Positions 56,570 to 64,000 of a stretch of 64,000 nucleotides of DNA are shown in pieces. The notes under the pieces were generated by a model, which was not told where the DNA came from, made no database searches, and saw only the letters and a program-made list of their open reading frames with translations. Numbering within the stretch: the stretch's first letter is position 1; every line of letters begins with the position of its first letter. Where the stretch lies: positions 1 through 64,000 of the forward strand of contig JAFTSU010000027.1 in the NCBI GenBank assembly GCA_017467105.1, given 5' to 3'. This DNA comes from Clostridia bacterium. Its GTDB lineage: Bacteria > Bacillota > Clostridia > Oscillospirales > CAG-272. The translations under genes and the position numbers were made by a program.

Positions 56570-58792
56570 ATGAAAACCAAGACCTTCGAATACGAAAGAA
56601 ATAGCGGCGGAACGCTCGCCGAATATTACGAAGCGGGCAAGTGGTGGCTCGAATACACCGAAAGGGGCGAAAGGGCTGTTTCCTTCGAATACTCGATAGA
56701 CGATCCCGAAAAGTCCTCAAACGAGCTTTATCTGGGTCACAGCGAGGAGGAGGTGCAGGCATCCGGCCGTGACATACTCGGCGAGAAGCTGATGGCTCGG
56801 GGCGAGGTCTCCTACGATGACGTGATAGGCGTCATCGGCGAGGTGAAGAAAAACGCGTATTGCTTCATCGGTGGACCTGCGAGTCACTCAAACTATACCG
56901 TTGACAGATGGGGCGCTGTATACCGTCAGCTGTCCGGCAGGGATATAGGCGGCGAAGAGGGACCCATTTATGAGCCTTGGAGGGATATACCCGAGATCAA
57001 GGATATTTCTGCCAGACAAGTGATGCTGGGAGAGGAATATCCAATACTCCTTAACGTATATAGTACAGGGTCCAAAATATATGAGCTTATATACTTCGTT
57101 GAGCCCGGTGACAGTCTAAGAGAGCCTATGCTGTGGATAAGGAAAAAGACGTACGACGTAAGCTCTCCCGAAAGGGCCGAATACTCGTATAAGGCTGTAG
57201 AGTTCATATACGAATTAAATATTGAAGCAAAGGATAAGGCAGATGAACGTACGGTAATTGAGGCGCTCTGTGATACCGTGGCATACTGGGTAAAATACTC
57301 ACGCGCCGGCATCTCTCTGTCACTGCCCGAAAAAAGATTGGAAAGGGTCACCAGAGGAGCTATAGCTGCCGCTAAGGTTACGTGCACCGCGGATAAGCCT
57401 CACTACGGACATAGATATTACGGCAAGGAGATACACGACAATTTTCCTCCGAACTACATATGGCTGATCGAAGCGTACTGTATTCTCGGACGTGCGAAAG
57501 AGGCAAAACGCATATTCGAGCATATGATCAACTACGCTCTTACCGACGAGGGCAGAATTGCATATCGTCAAGGCAGAGCCCAGATTCACGGCGCATCAGC
57601 GTGTGAGTACGGCTGTCTTTTGTTCCTCGCTGACAGATATTTTGATAAGCTCGAGATCGGAAATCTTACAGACGAGCAGTCGGATAAGCTTGTCGGGATG
57701 GGTAATATAATACTCGACCATTGCGTGCCTTGCCCCGAACTTGAGGGACGAGTCCTCGTAAAAATGTGCGCTGAGGCAGATACGAATTGCCGTGTTTACG
57801 TTTACTTAAACAATAATCTCTGGGCTATCAGAGGTTTGCGCGCTTTGAGCTCTCTGTCATCAAGGCTGAACAAGCAAAACGGAGACAAATACAAGGTTAT
57901 GGCAGATATACTATGGCAGAATGTCAGCCAACTGCTTAAAGAAAAGGCGGTATACGATGAAAGATTCGGATACTTGCCCCCCTTTAGATTTGACTATTCA
58001 CCTACTCCAAGTACGCTTTCATACTGCCGCGACACCTTCCACCCTATGACCGATGAGGAATACAGGGAATATATGAAGCGCAGTGTTTCACGTAGCATAC
58101 CAAAGGCAAACGTTCAGGACAATACGGAAAACTGCTATGCAAATTACAGATATTATCCCGAGATGCTTTCTGCGATGCTCCTGCCCCGTGAGCTCTCGGA
58201 TGGCGCGGAAAGGTTACGTGAAAATCTTGGTGGTGAAATTCTGGGGATGACGAGATTTCGCTCTTGGATAGATAACTGGCCTATTCTGCATCACGCAAGA
58301 TTTCTTATAGAGTCCGGAAGGATAGATAAATATCTGCTCCTTCTTTACGCTCACACCGAGCTTCACGGTCACAGAGAAAGGCTTTGCTATTACGAGCAGG
58401 TCAAGCTGGATCAGAGCTATAATATGCCAGACTGTCTGCCATCGCTGCTGACTACACCAACTATGGTAGGCTGGGCATTTGCGTATGAAAGACTGAGCGA
58501 CGGTGTGCTTGCTCTGCTGTCTGCGATTCCGAAAAGCTGGTTTAATGAAGGGTTCAGCATTTCACGCGTCGGATATTCCGGCGGCGAGATAGATATTAAA
58601 TATGAAGACGGAGCTGTTTCACTGTCATTCTCCTCTCCTACTAAAATTCAATGCGAGCTTATATGGCGAGAGAAGGAAGCTCTGACGGAGTGTGATATCC
58701 TGTCCGGCAAAGAATATATCAAGGAAATTATCGGTAACAGAATGATACTGAAGACCGGATTGTCTAAAGTATTAATATCTCTAAATAGATAA
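56570..58792 (+). CDS. Putative glycoside hydrolase-like protein with (alpha/alpha)6-barrel, family not recognised
   Basis: 740 residues, no signal peptide. The front 250 residues look beta-rich. The middle (about 280-650) is a run of paired helices with aromatic and acidic loops (PHYGHRYYGKEIHDNFPPNYIW, QGRAQIHGASACEYGCLLF, DNTENCYANYRYYPEML, RSWIDNWPILHHARFLI), the look of an (alpha/alpha)6 toroid in GH78/GH94/GH65-like clans. The end is a small beta domain (SAIPKSWFNEGFSISRVGYSGG), again usual there. I cannot pick a family or the catalytic acids. Start at 56570 has AAGGGG upstream and follows the promoter; the longer frame from 56489 is ruled out. Monocistronic. A cytosolic enzyme acting on an imported oligosaccharide is a fair guess. 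Confidence 0.6.
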   Translation: MKTKTFEYERNSGGTLAEYYEAGKWWLEYTERGERAVSFEYSIDDPEKSSNELYLGHSEEEVQASGRDILGEKLMARGEVSYDDVIGVIGEVKKNAYCFIGGPASHSNYTVDRWGAVYRQLSGRDIGGEEGPIYEPWRDIPEIKDISARQVMLGEEYPILLNVYSTGSKIYELIYFVEPGDSLREPMLWIRKKTYDVSSPERAEYSYKAVEFIYELNIEAKDKADERTVIEALCDTVAYWVKYSRAGISLSLPEKRLERVTRGAIAAAKVTCTADKPHYGHRYYGKEIHDNFPPNYIWLIEAYCILGRAKEAKRIFEHMINYALTDEGRIAYRQGRAQIHGASACEYGCLLFLADRYFDKLEIGNLTDEQSDKLVGMGNIILDHCVPCPELEGRVLVKMCAEADTNCRVYVYLNNNLWAIRGLRALSSLSSRLNKQNGDKYKVMADILWQNVSQLLKEKAVYDERFGYLPPFRFDYSPTPSTLSYCRDTFHPMTDEEYREYMKRSVSRSIPKANVQDNTENCYANYRYYPEMLSAMLLPRELSDGAERLRENLGGEILGMTRFRSWIDNWPILHHARFLIESGRIDKYLLLLYAHTELHGHRERLCYYEQVKLDQSYNMPDCLPSLLTTPTMVGWAFAYERLSDGVLALLSAIPKSWFNEGFSISRVGYSGGEIDIKYEDGAVSLSFSSPTKIQCELIWREKEALTECDILSGKEYIKEIIGNRMILKTGLSKVLISLNR

Positions 58793-58861
58793 TTCTGCCT
58801 TTGTTTTTTCTTGGAAATTCGCATAATCGCTTATTTCCAATTATAATTGTTTAAATAATTC

Positions 58862-58910
58862 CACGGTTTGCCCGGGTATAGGATTATACTCTTGCAAGCC
58901 GTGTTTTTTT
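58862..58910 (+). terminator. Terminator after the (alpha/alpha)-barrel gene
   Basis: CACGGTTTGC pairs with GCAAGCCGTG (one T-G), then TTTTTTT. The 302-bp gap around it holds only this and the next promoter. Confidence 0.9.
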
Positions 58911-58995
58911 AGCGATATGGTTCGTCTTTTATTCAATTCTTACAGGGTGTGATCGCCAAAAAAGTCCTCCACCTTCAAAATATTTTGTTTTTATC

Positions 58996-59024
58996 TTGTA
59001 TTTTTCGCGCGAGTGTGCTAAAAT
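58996..59024 (+). promoter_or_regulatory. Promoter for the signal peptidase operon
   Basis: TTGTAT (58996-59001), 17-base spacer, TAAAAT (59019-59024), extended by TGTGC. Confidence 0.75.
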
Positions 59025-59094
59025 ATAATATAATTTATTTTGGGGCGGTAGGTTTTCTTTAACTGCTCCTATCAACAGGAAAGGCGGTAGAATT

Positions 59095-61206
59095 ATGGCT
59101 AAGAAAAAAATTAGTGATGATATGGCAAGCTCTGCGGACATTGAATTGGCGCAAGGCTCTACCCCTAAAAAAAGAAGTCGCAGGAAAGCTGAAGAGACTA
59201 CTGTTATTTCTAATACGCCCGAAGTGATCGAAAAGGAAGACGATAACGGCGGCTCATACGATAGCGAAGCAGTTTTATCCACGTCACCCGACGGCATAGA
59301 TACGGCACGGCAGAGTGATACATCAGAGAGATCGGAGTCGGCTCCGGCGGATGAAAAAAGCCTATCTCTCGGCGGAATAAAAAAGAAGAAGAGATCAAAG
59401 CCACGTACATCTGACGGAAATCTCTTCGCCTCCGTACCCGACGCAAATGAGATAGAAAAGCTGACGCCCATATTTGATACTACTGTAAGTGATACGGATC
59501 TTATCGAGGAAGAGGCTATCTCTGCCCTTCCCCACGCTGAGCCCGATCCCGCGCTTCTGGCATACGATACCGACGAGATCGAGGATACACGCGAGAGCGC
59601 CGAGGAGCATGCGAGATACGAGGCGTTCCTGGCAGAATATAAGCTTGCTATGGCTGACGTGCTGAAAGCAAAAAGCGAACAAGTTCATCTTGGCTCTCAC
59701 GAGCTTGAGATAGACGATCTCGTTATCACCGACGATGAGGACGAGCTTATTTACGATGATGACGAGCCCGTAACTGATGATGAATGGGAAAGTATTTCAC
59801 GCGCTATGAGCGGTGATAAGAACAGTCTTGAGCTGTTCGATACACAGGATATCACCGACGGTATTGAGGGCGGTGAAGCCGATTTTGCGGTGGATGAAAA
59901 TAATGTCAGCCCCGCTAAGATGGCGATCGACGTTGAGGCTGTGACTGTAAGCGACGCAGATTCCAAAATGGATACGGCAGACGTGACAGATTCGACCGAG
60001 GAAGCTGCGGATGATTCCGACTCCGACGTAGATGATACAAGCTACGGCGCGGAAGAGGCAGGAGCAGATAAATCGAACGGCGAATCAAACGGTGAGAAGA
60101 GCGCGGACTCTGTGCAATCGGATAGCGAGAGTGCCGAGTCACTTATGACAGTTGATGACCCTATAGGCGAAGACGAGGCTGAGCGCGTCGAGACGGATGA
60201 AGCCGCGAAAGACGGAGAGAACGAAGAGTCCGCGGCAATAATCGAAGCCGCAGACGCGGAAAATGCAGAGTCTATGACAGCAGATGAAGCTACGGACGCA
60301 AATAATAGAGCAAAATCCGAGTTAGAAGACGAAGCTTTGATTGGCGAAGATAATTCAGAATCAACCGAAGCAAACGAGGATACCGAACGAAGCGATAACA
60401 CCGATGCCAAAGAAGCATCGGACTTATCTTCCCTCTCGCAGTCGCACGATCGAGAGATAGAGCCTGTGGATCTTCTGACCACGGCGGATATATGGAACAG
60501 TCACTCCACCGAGGACACGGCTGACGATAATATCGAGCCCGAGAAAAGCGAAGAGATTGAGTCAGAGGAGGATGACGAGTATTACGGCGAAGATGACGTG
60601 ATAGAGGGCGCGGCGCAGCTTCAGATGGATCTGGGAGATGAGATTTCCTCAGACTATGGCGAGAAGAAAAAGGGCTATGATCCCGAAAAGCCCAGACTTA
60701 TCGACACGGTATTTGAAACTGTGGAGCTTATCGCATTTACGTTTATCGCTGTGATGATAATCACCTGCTTCTTCTTCCGTCACTCAGTCGTTGACGGCGG
60801 ATCTATGGATAAGACGCTTTCAGACGGAGATATACTGATCATTTCCGACTTTCTGTACGAGCCAAAGCGCGGCGATATCGTCGTTTTTGAGGATCATAAG
60901 GTTTCGGGCGAGACCGCACTTATAAAGCGAATAATCGGTATAGAGGGCGACACCGTCAGAATCGAAAAAAACGGAACTGTATACTTGAACGGCGAGCCTC
61001 TCATTGAAAAGTATACTCACAACAGCTTCAAGCACGAGTATAACGAGGGAGAATGGGTCGTCGGCGAGGGCGAGGTATTCGTGCTTGGCGACCACAGAAA
61101 CAATTCCCGTGACTCTGAGGACTTCGGCCCTGTGAGCGCTGACAGTATCATAGGCAGGGTGCTGTTCAGATTTTATCCCTTTGACAGCTTCGGGGCTGTC
61201 GACTGA
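59095..61206 (+). CDS. lepB: Signal peptidase I with a ~530-residue acidic, low-complexity N-terminal extension
   Basis: Cleaves signal peptides at the outer face of the membrane. The last 170 residues are a normal type I signal peptidase: TM segment LIAFTFIAVMIITCFFF near 545, nucleophile Ser570 in DGGSMDKTL, general base Lys611 in ALIKRIIGIEGD, and box VFVLGDHRNNSRDSEDFGPV. Before the TM lie about 530 residues rich in Asp, Glu, Ser and Ala with few hydrophobics, starting with a basic patch (KKRSRRKAEE). This part should stay in the cytosol and be disordered. Typical SipS-type enzymes are about 180 residues. AAAGG precedes the ATG. First gene of the row with ylqF, rnhB, yraN and thrC. Confidence 0.9.
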   Translation: MAKKKISDDMASSADIELAQGSTPKKRSRRKAEETTVISNTPEVIEKEDDNGGSYDSEAVLSTSPDGIDTARQSDTSERSESAPADEKSLSLGGIKKKKRSKPRTSDGNLFASVPDANEIEKLTPIFDTTVSDTDLIEEEAISALPHAEPDPALLAYDTDEIEDTRESAEEHARYEAFLAEYKLAMADVLKAKSEQVHLGSHELEIDDLVITDDEDELIYDDDEPVTDDEWESISRAMSGDKNSLELFDTQDITDGIEGGEADFAVDENNVSPAKMAIDVEAVTVSDADSKMDTADVTDSTEEAADDSDSDVDDTSYGAEEAGADKSNGESNGEKSADSVQSDSESAESLMTVDDPIGEDEAERVETDEAAKDGENEESAAIIEAADAENAESMTADEATDANNRAKSELEDEALIGEDNSESTEANEDTERSDNTDAKEASDLSSLSQSHDREIEPVDLLTTADIWNSHSTEDTADDNIEPEKSEEIESEEDDEYYGEDDVIEGAAQLQMDLGDEISSDYGEKKKGYDPEKPRLIDTVFETVELIAFTFIAVMIITCFFFRHSVVDGGSMDKTLSDGDILIISDFLYEPKRGDIVVFEDHKVSGETALIKRIIGIEGDTVRIEKNGTVYLNGEPLIEKYTHNSFKHEYNEGEWVVGEGEVFVLGDHRNNSRDSEDFGPVSADSIIGRVLFRFYPFDSFGAVD

Positions 61207-61224
61207 TAACGAAAGGACTTAATA

Positions 61225-62091
61225 ATGGCAAAGAATCCTATACAGTGGTTCCCCGGTCATATGGCGAAGACCAAGCGTCTGATGAGGGAATGTCTCGGCG
61301 AGGTGGATATTATTCTGGAGCTTCTGGATGCCAGAATTCCCTACAGCTCAAAAAACCCGGAAATTGAGAATATGATCGGTGATAAGCCAAAGGTCACGGT
61401 GCTGACGAAGGCAACTCTGGCAGATCCTGAGGTGTCGCGCGCATGGGCTCAAAAATACAGCGAGAACGGCTCTGCGGCAGTTATAATCGACTCTACAGCA
61501 TCTTTAGGCATTGACGCCCTGGAGCAGACTGTGCGTACCGTACTGTCAGAGAAGATCGAAAGATATAAGGCGAAGGGTATGTCGGGCAGACGGCTGAAGG
61601 CTATGATAGTCGGTATACCTAACGTTGGTAAATCGTCGCTGATAAACAGGATCGCGGGATCCAAGAAGGCGAGAGTCGAGGATAGGCCCGGCGTTACTAT
61701 GACGAAGCAATGGGTTCCTACGGAGATAGGCTTTGACCTTCTGGATATGCCGGGCGTGCTGTGGCCGAAGTTTGAGGATGAGCGCGTAGGCGAAAACCTC
61801 GCTATGACGGGAGCTATCAAGGATGCGATCCTCGATACCGAGGAGATCGCTATGATACTCTGCGGCAGGCTTATGGAGGTTGCGCCCGAGCAGTTTATGG
61901 CAAGATACAAGCTCACAGAGGATGAGGTTGAGGGTCTCGACTGCTATGATCTCTTTATGCTGGTAGGAAAAAAACGCGGCTTTTTGATGAGCGGCGGCGA
62001 GATAAACGCAAAAAGAACTGCAGACGTTTTATTAGATGAATTCAGGGGCGGCAGAATAGGCCGTATAACCCTTGAAAAGCCGGAGGAATAA
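61225..62091 (+). CDS. rbgA: Ribosome biogenesis GTPase RbgA (YlqF)
   Basis: Circularly permuted GTPase needed for late 50S assembly. It starts IQWFPGHMAKTKRLM, the family mark; G4 comes first, then G1 GIPNVGKSSLINRI, G2-like PGVTMTKQW and G3 DMPGV. The G4 box reads TKAT where NKxD is usual, so the guanine-binding Asp and Asn are both Thr here. 288 residues. It follows lepB by 18 bases and precedes rnhB by 2 bases. Confidence 0.95.
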   Translation: MAKNPIQWFPGHMAKTKRLMRECLGEVDIILELLDARIPYSSKNPEIENMIGDKPKVTVLTKATLADPEVSRAWAQKYSENGSAAVIIDSTASLGIDALEQTVRTVLSEKIERYKAKGMSGRRLKAMIVGIPNVGKSSLINRIAGSKKARVEDRPGVTMTKQWVPTEIGFDLLDMPGVLWPKFEDERVGENLAMTGAIKDAILDTEEIAMILCGRLMEVAPEQFMARYKLTEDEVEGLDCYDLFMLVGKKRGFLMSGGEINAKRTADVLLDEFRGGRIGRITLEKPEE

Positions 62092-62093
62092 AT

Positions 62094-62702
62094 ATGCCAA
62101 GCTTTGAATACGAGGACAGACTTTATTCCGAGGGATATACCGCCGTATGCGGCTGTGACGAGGCAGGCAGAGGTCCTCTGCTTGGACCTGTTGTGGCAGC
62201 TGCGGTAATTCTCCCAAGAGATATAGTGATAGAGGGTCTGAACGACTCGAAAAAGCTGACCGAGAAGAAACGGGAGAGGCTGTTCGATATTATAAAGGAA
62301 AGGGCTGTTGCCTACGCTGTTGCGGAGGCGAGTCCTGAGGAGATCGACGAGATCAATATACTAAACGCATCTATGCTGGCTATGAGAAGAGCTGTTGAGG
62401 CGCTGGAGGTTCCGGCGGATTTCGCTCTCATAGACGGAAATCAATCAAGAGGCTTCACCATACCCACGGAAACGGTGGTAAAGGGCGACTCTATCAGCTG
62501 CTCTATTGCCGCGGCGTCTATTCTCGCCAAGGTAACGCGTGACCGTCAATGCGTGGAGCTGGACCGTGAATATCCCGAATACAACATAGCAAAGCATAAG
62601 GGATATCCCACGAAGGAGCATATGGACGCGGTAAGAAAATTCGGACCGTCTCCTATACATAGAAGGACCTTCCTTAAATTCCTTGACAATGAAAATTCTT
62701 AA
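62094..62702 (+). CDS. rnhB: Ribonuclease HII
   Basis: Cuts RNA-DNA junctions and single ribonucleotides in DNA. DEDD-type catalytic acids are seen in CGCDEAGRGPLLGPV, LNDSKKLTEKKRE and ALIDGNQ; KVTRDRQCVELD is the late box. 202 residues. Cotranscribed with rbgA; its end overlaps yraN by 14 bases. Confidence 0.97.
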   Translation: MPSFEYEDRLYSEGYTAVCGCDEAGRGPLLGPVVAAAVILPRDIVIEGLNDSKKLTEKKRERLFDIIKERAVAYAVAEASPEEIDEINILNASMLAMRRAVEALEVPADFALIDGNQSRGFTIPTETVVKGDSISCSIAAASILAKVTRDRQCVELDREYPEYNIAKHKGYPTKEHMDAVRKFGPSPIHRRTFLKFLDNENS

Positions 62703-63114
62703 GATAAAGACGGAAAAAAGGCGGGTCGGCGATCTTGGCGAGCGCGCCGCGGCACGCTTTCTCAGACGGCACGGCTACAGGATACTTGAGCGAAACTACG
62801 TGGCGTGCGGAAGCGAGATAGATATTATCGCTCAGGATCGTACTCACATTGCGTTCGTTGAGGTAAAGACCAGAAACGTAGGCTCGGATAATCCCAAAGA
62901 GCCTCGCCCGGCGTCCGCGGTTACTCCGGAGAAGCAACGGAAGATAATAACCGCAGCAAGCTACTACAAGGCATATCATCCGAATGAGAGAAGGATGCGT
63001 ATGGACATAATCGAGGTGTACGTAGAGGGAGCCGCCGGCAAGGAGCGCGTAAAGGAGATCAATCATATGACGGGAGCATACGACAGAAGCTCCTGCAAAG
63101 TATATAAAATATAA
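62689..63114 (+). CDS. YraN-family (UPF0102) nuclease-fold protein
   Basis: 141 residues. The restriction-endonuclease-like fold is marked by GDLGERAAARFLRRHGYRIL, SEIDIIAQDRTHIAFVEVKTRN (D...ExK) and EKQRKIITAASYY. Possibly a DNA-repair or natural-transformation nuclease; function unproven. The ATG at 62689 lies inside rnhB; an in-frame TTG at 62683 also exists. The position after rnhB is conserved. Confidence 0.92.
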   Translation: MKILKIKTEKRRVGDLGERAAARFLRRHGYRILERNYVACGSEIDIIAQDRTHIAFVEVKTRNVGSDNPKEPRPASAVTPEKQRKIITAASYYKAYHPNERRMRMDIIEVYVEGAAGKERVKEINHMTGAYDRSSCKVYKI

Positions 63115-63157
63115 AGCATAAAGTTCCCGAACGAACGGGAGATCAAAGAGGAATGAA

Positions 63158-64000
63158 ATGAAATACGTAAGTACAAGAGGCGCTGACTCCGCAGGTGTCA
63201 GCTCAAGCGAAGCTATAAAGAGAGGTCTTGCCTCCGACGGCGGACTGTATATGCCCGAGAATATCCCTACGGTTGATGAGGCGTATATTCGCGATCTTGC
63301 CACTCTTCCCTATCCCGAAAGGTGCGCAAGAATACTCTCGCTCTTTCTGACGGATTACACCTATGAAGAGCTTCTGGAGGACGCAAGAGGAGCATATTCC
63401 GAGGAAAAGTTTGTACCGTCAGCGGCTCCTATCTCCAAGCTTGGAGATAACAAATATATGCTGGAGCTGTGGCATGGACCCACCTCCGCATTTAAGGATA
63501 TGGCGCTGCAAATAATGCCCCGGCTCTTCGTTAGAGCGCTGAAAAAATGCGGCGAGACACGTGAGGCTCTGATACTTGTCGCAACCTCCGGCGACACAGG
63601 CAAGGCTGCTCTGGAGGGATACAAGAACGTTCCCGGAACGAAGATAAAGGTGTTCTACCCCATTGACGGCGTAAGCTCCGTACAGAAGCGTCAGATGCAG
63701 GCTCAGGACGGTGATAACGTTTCCGTCGTTGGTATCGTAGGCAATTTCGACGATGCTCAGACCGGCGTGAAGAATATATTTTCCGACAGCGAATGCCGCG
63801 AGAGGCTGAATGACAGAGGAGTATTTCTCTCAAGCGCAAACTCTATCAACTGGGGCAGACTCGTACCTCAGATAGTATATTACGTTTCCGCGTACTGCGA
63901 CCTTATGAAAGAGGGCGCGATCAGCTACGGGGACTTGTTGGACGTATGCGTTCCTACGGGTAATTTCGGTAATATATTTGCCGGCTTTATCGCAAAGAGG
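63158..64000 (+). CDS. thrC: Threonine synthase, 5' part (runs off the window)
   Basis: PLP enzyme that converts O-phosphohomoserine to threonine. 281 codons are present, open to base 64000. It starts MKYVSTRGADSAGVSSSEAI, with ASDGGLYMPE typical of the long ThrC form, LELWHGPTSAFKDMALQ carrying the PLP Lys, and VATSGDTGKAALEGY, VPTGNFGNIFAGF for phosphate and cofactor contacts. GAGGA precedes the ATG. The 43-bp gap after yraN has a small CCCG/CGGG hairpin but no terminator, so it may be read with the lepB operon. Confidence 0.96.
   Translation, partial: MKYVSTRGADSAGVSSSEAIKRGLASDGGLYMPENIPTVDEAYIRDLATLPYPERCARILSLFLTDYTYEELLEDARGAYSEEKFVPSAAPISKLGDNKYMLELWHGPTSAFKDMALQIMPRLFVRALKKCGETREALILVATSGDTGKAALEGYKNVPGTKIKVFYPIDGVSSVQKRQMQAQDGDNVSVVGIVGNFDDAQTGVKNIFSDSECRERLNDRGVFLSSANSINWGRLVPQIVYYVSAYCDLMKEGAISYGDLLDVCVPTGNFGNIFAGFIAKR

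Noticed and set aside
58929..59471. 180-residue minus-strand ORF at the start of the signal peptidase gene
   Set aside because: Covers the lepB promoter and ribosome site, Ser/Phe-rich shadow with no own signals.
60042..60482. Ser/Ala-rich minus-strand ORF opposite the acidic extension of the signal peptidase
   Set aside because: Low-complexity shadow that follows from GAx/GCx-rich codons on the plus strand.

Overview
The window looks like a chromosomal segment of an anaerobic, low-to-middle GC Firmicute of class Clostridia, probably a gut or rumen lineage. The evidence is the AGGAG-type ribosome binding sites, the sigma-A promoters, a Firmicutes-type (class III) fructose-1,6-bisphosphatase, the Bacillus/Clostridium gene order holB-ricT-trmN6-rsmI, the order lepB-ylqF-rnhB-yraN-thrC, yajC followed by a TIGR04086 membrane protein, ECF transporter S components, and a thioredoxin paired with a ferredoxin-thioredoxin-reductase-like protein. 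I see no phage, plasmid or conjugation module, no rRNA or tRNA gene and no CRISPR array. Most of the window is housekeeping, with accessory or decayed stretches between operons.

Layout. 1-2.8 kb: the 3' end of a repeat-rich DUF1508 (YegP-like) protein, then fbp. 2.8-11.4 kb: a minus-strand run of seven genes read from one strong promoter: malic enzyme, NagB-like deaminase, creatininase-family amidase, Gfo/Idh/MocA dehydrogenase, a PreA-PreT fusion oxidoreductase, a UxuB-like SDR and an LDH2-family dehydrogenase. This is probably a catabolic pathway for an unidentified nitrogen-containing, sugar-like substrate. 11.5-14.2 kb: AlaX-type editing protein, RluA-type pseudouridine synthase, and an ECF S component behind a structured leader. 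14.2-19.3 kb: a 1700-residue surface protein with a cytosolic ribosomal-protein-uL15-like tail. 19.6-24.1 kb: thioredoxin/FTR pair, acyl-ACP thioesterase-like gene, small DUF6514-like gene, gpsA, a 394-bp element with 15-bp terminal inverted repeats, and serine acetyltransferase. 24.3-29.2 kb: a large SF1 helicase-nuclease, yajC and a TIGR04086 protein.

29.5-35.3 kb: minus-strand ABC exporter, DUF3810 zincin-like membrane protein, a MurA-type enzyme and a pyridoxine-type kinase. 35.3-39.8 kb: QueG-like protein, plsY, a methyltransferase, tsaE, tsaB and rpiB. 40-43.7 kb: MecA-like adaptor, QueT behind a preQ1-I-like leader, and a two-component system. 43.8-51.2 kb: GH28 pectinase-like enzyme, a LysM protein, and a metG-tatD-MBL hydrolase-radical SAM group interrupted by a 60-bp direct repeat. 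51.2-55.9 kb: a decayed gene, then holB-ricT-ferredoxin-trmN6-rsmI. 56-58.8 kb: a broken glycerophosphodiesterase remnant and a large (alpha/alpha)-barrel enzyme I cannot assign. 59-64 kb: signal peptidase I with a very long acidic N-terminus, ylqF/rbgA, rnhB, yraN and the 5' part of thrC.

The most unusual items are the uL15-tailed surface protein, the seven-gene catabolic run with its PreA-PreT fusion, the helicase-nuclease, the 394-bp inverted-repeat element, the acidic-extension signal peptidase, and two candidate riboregulatory leaders. All family assignments rest on motifs read by eye; no database search was run.
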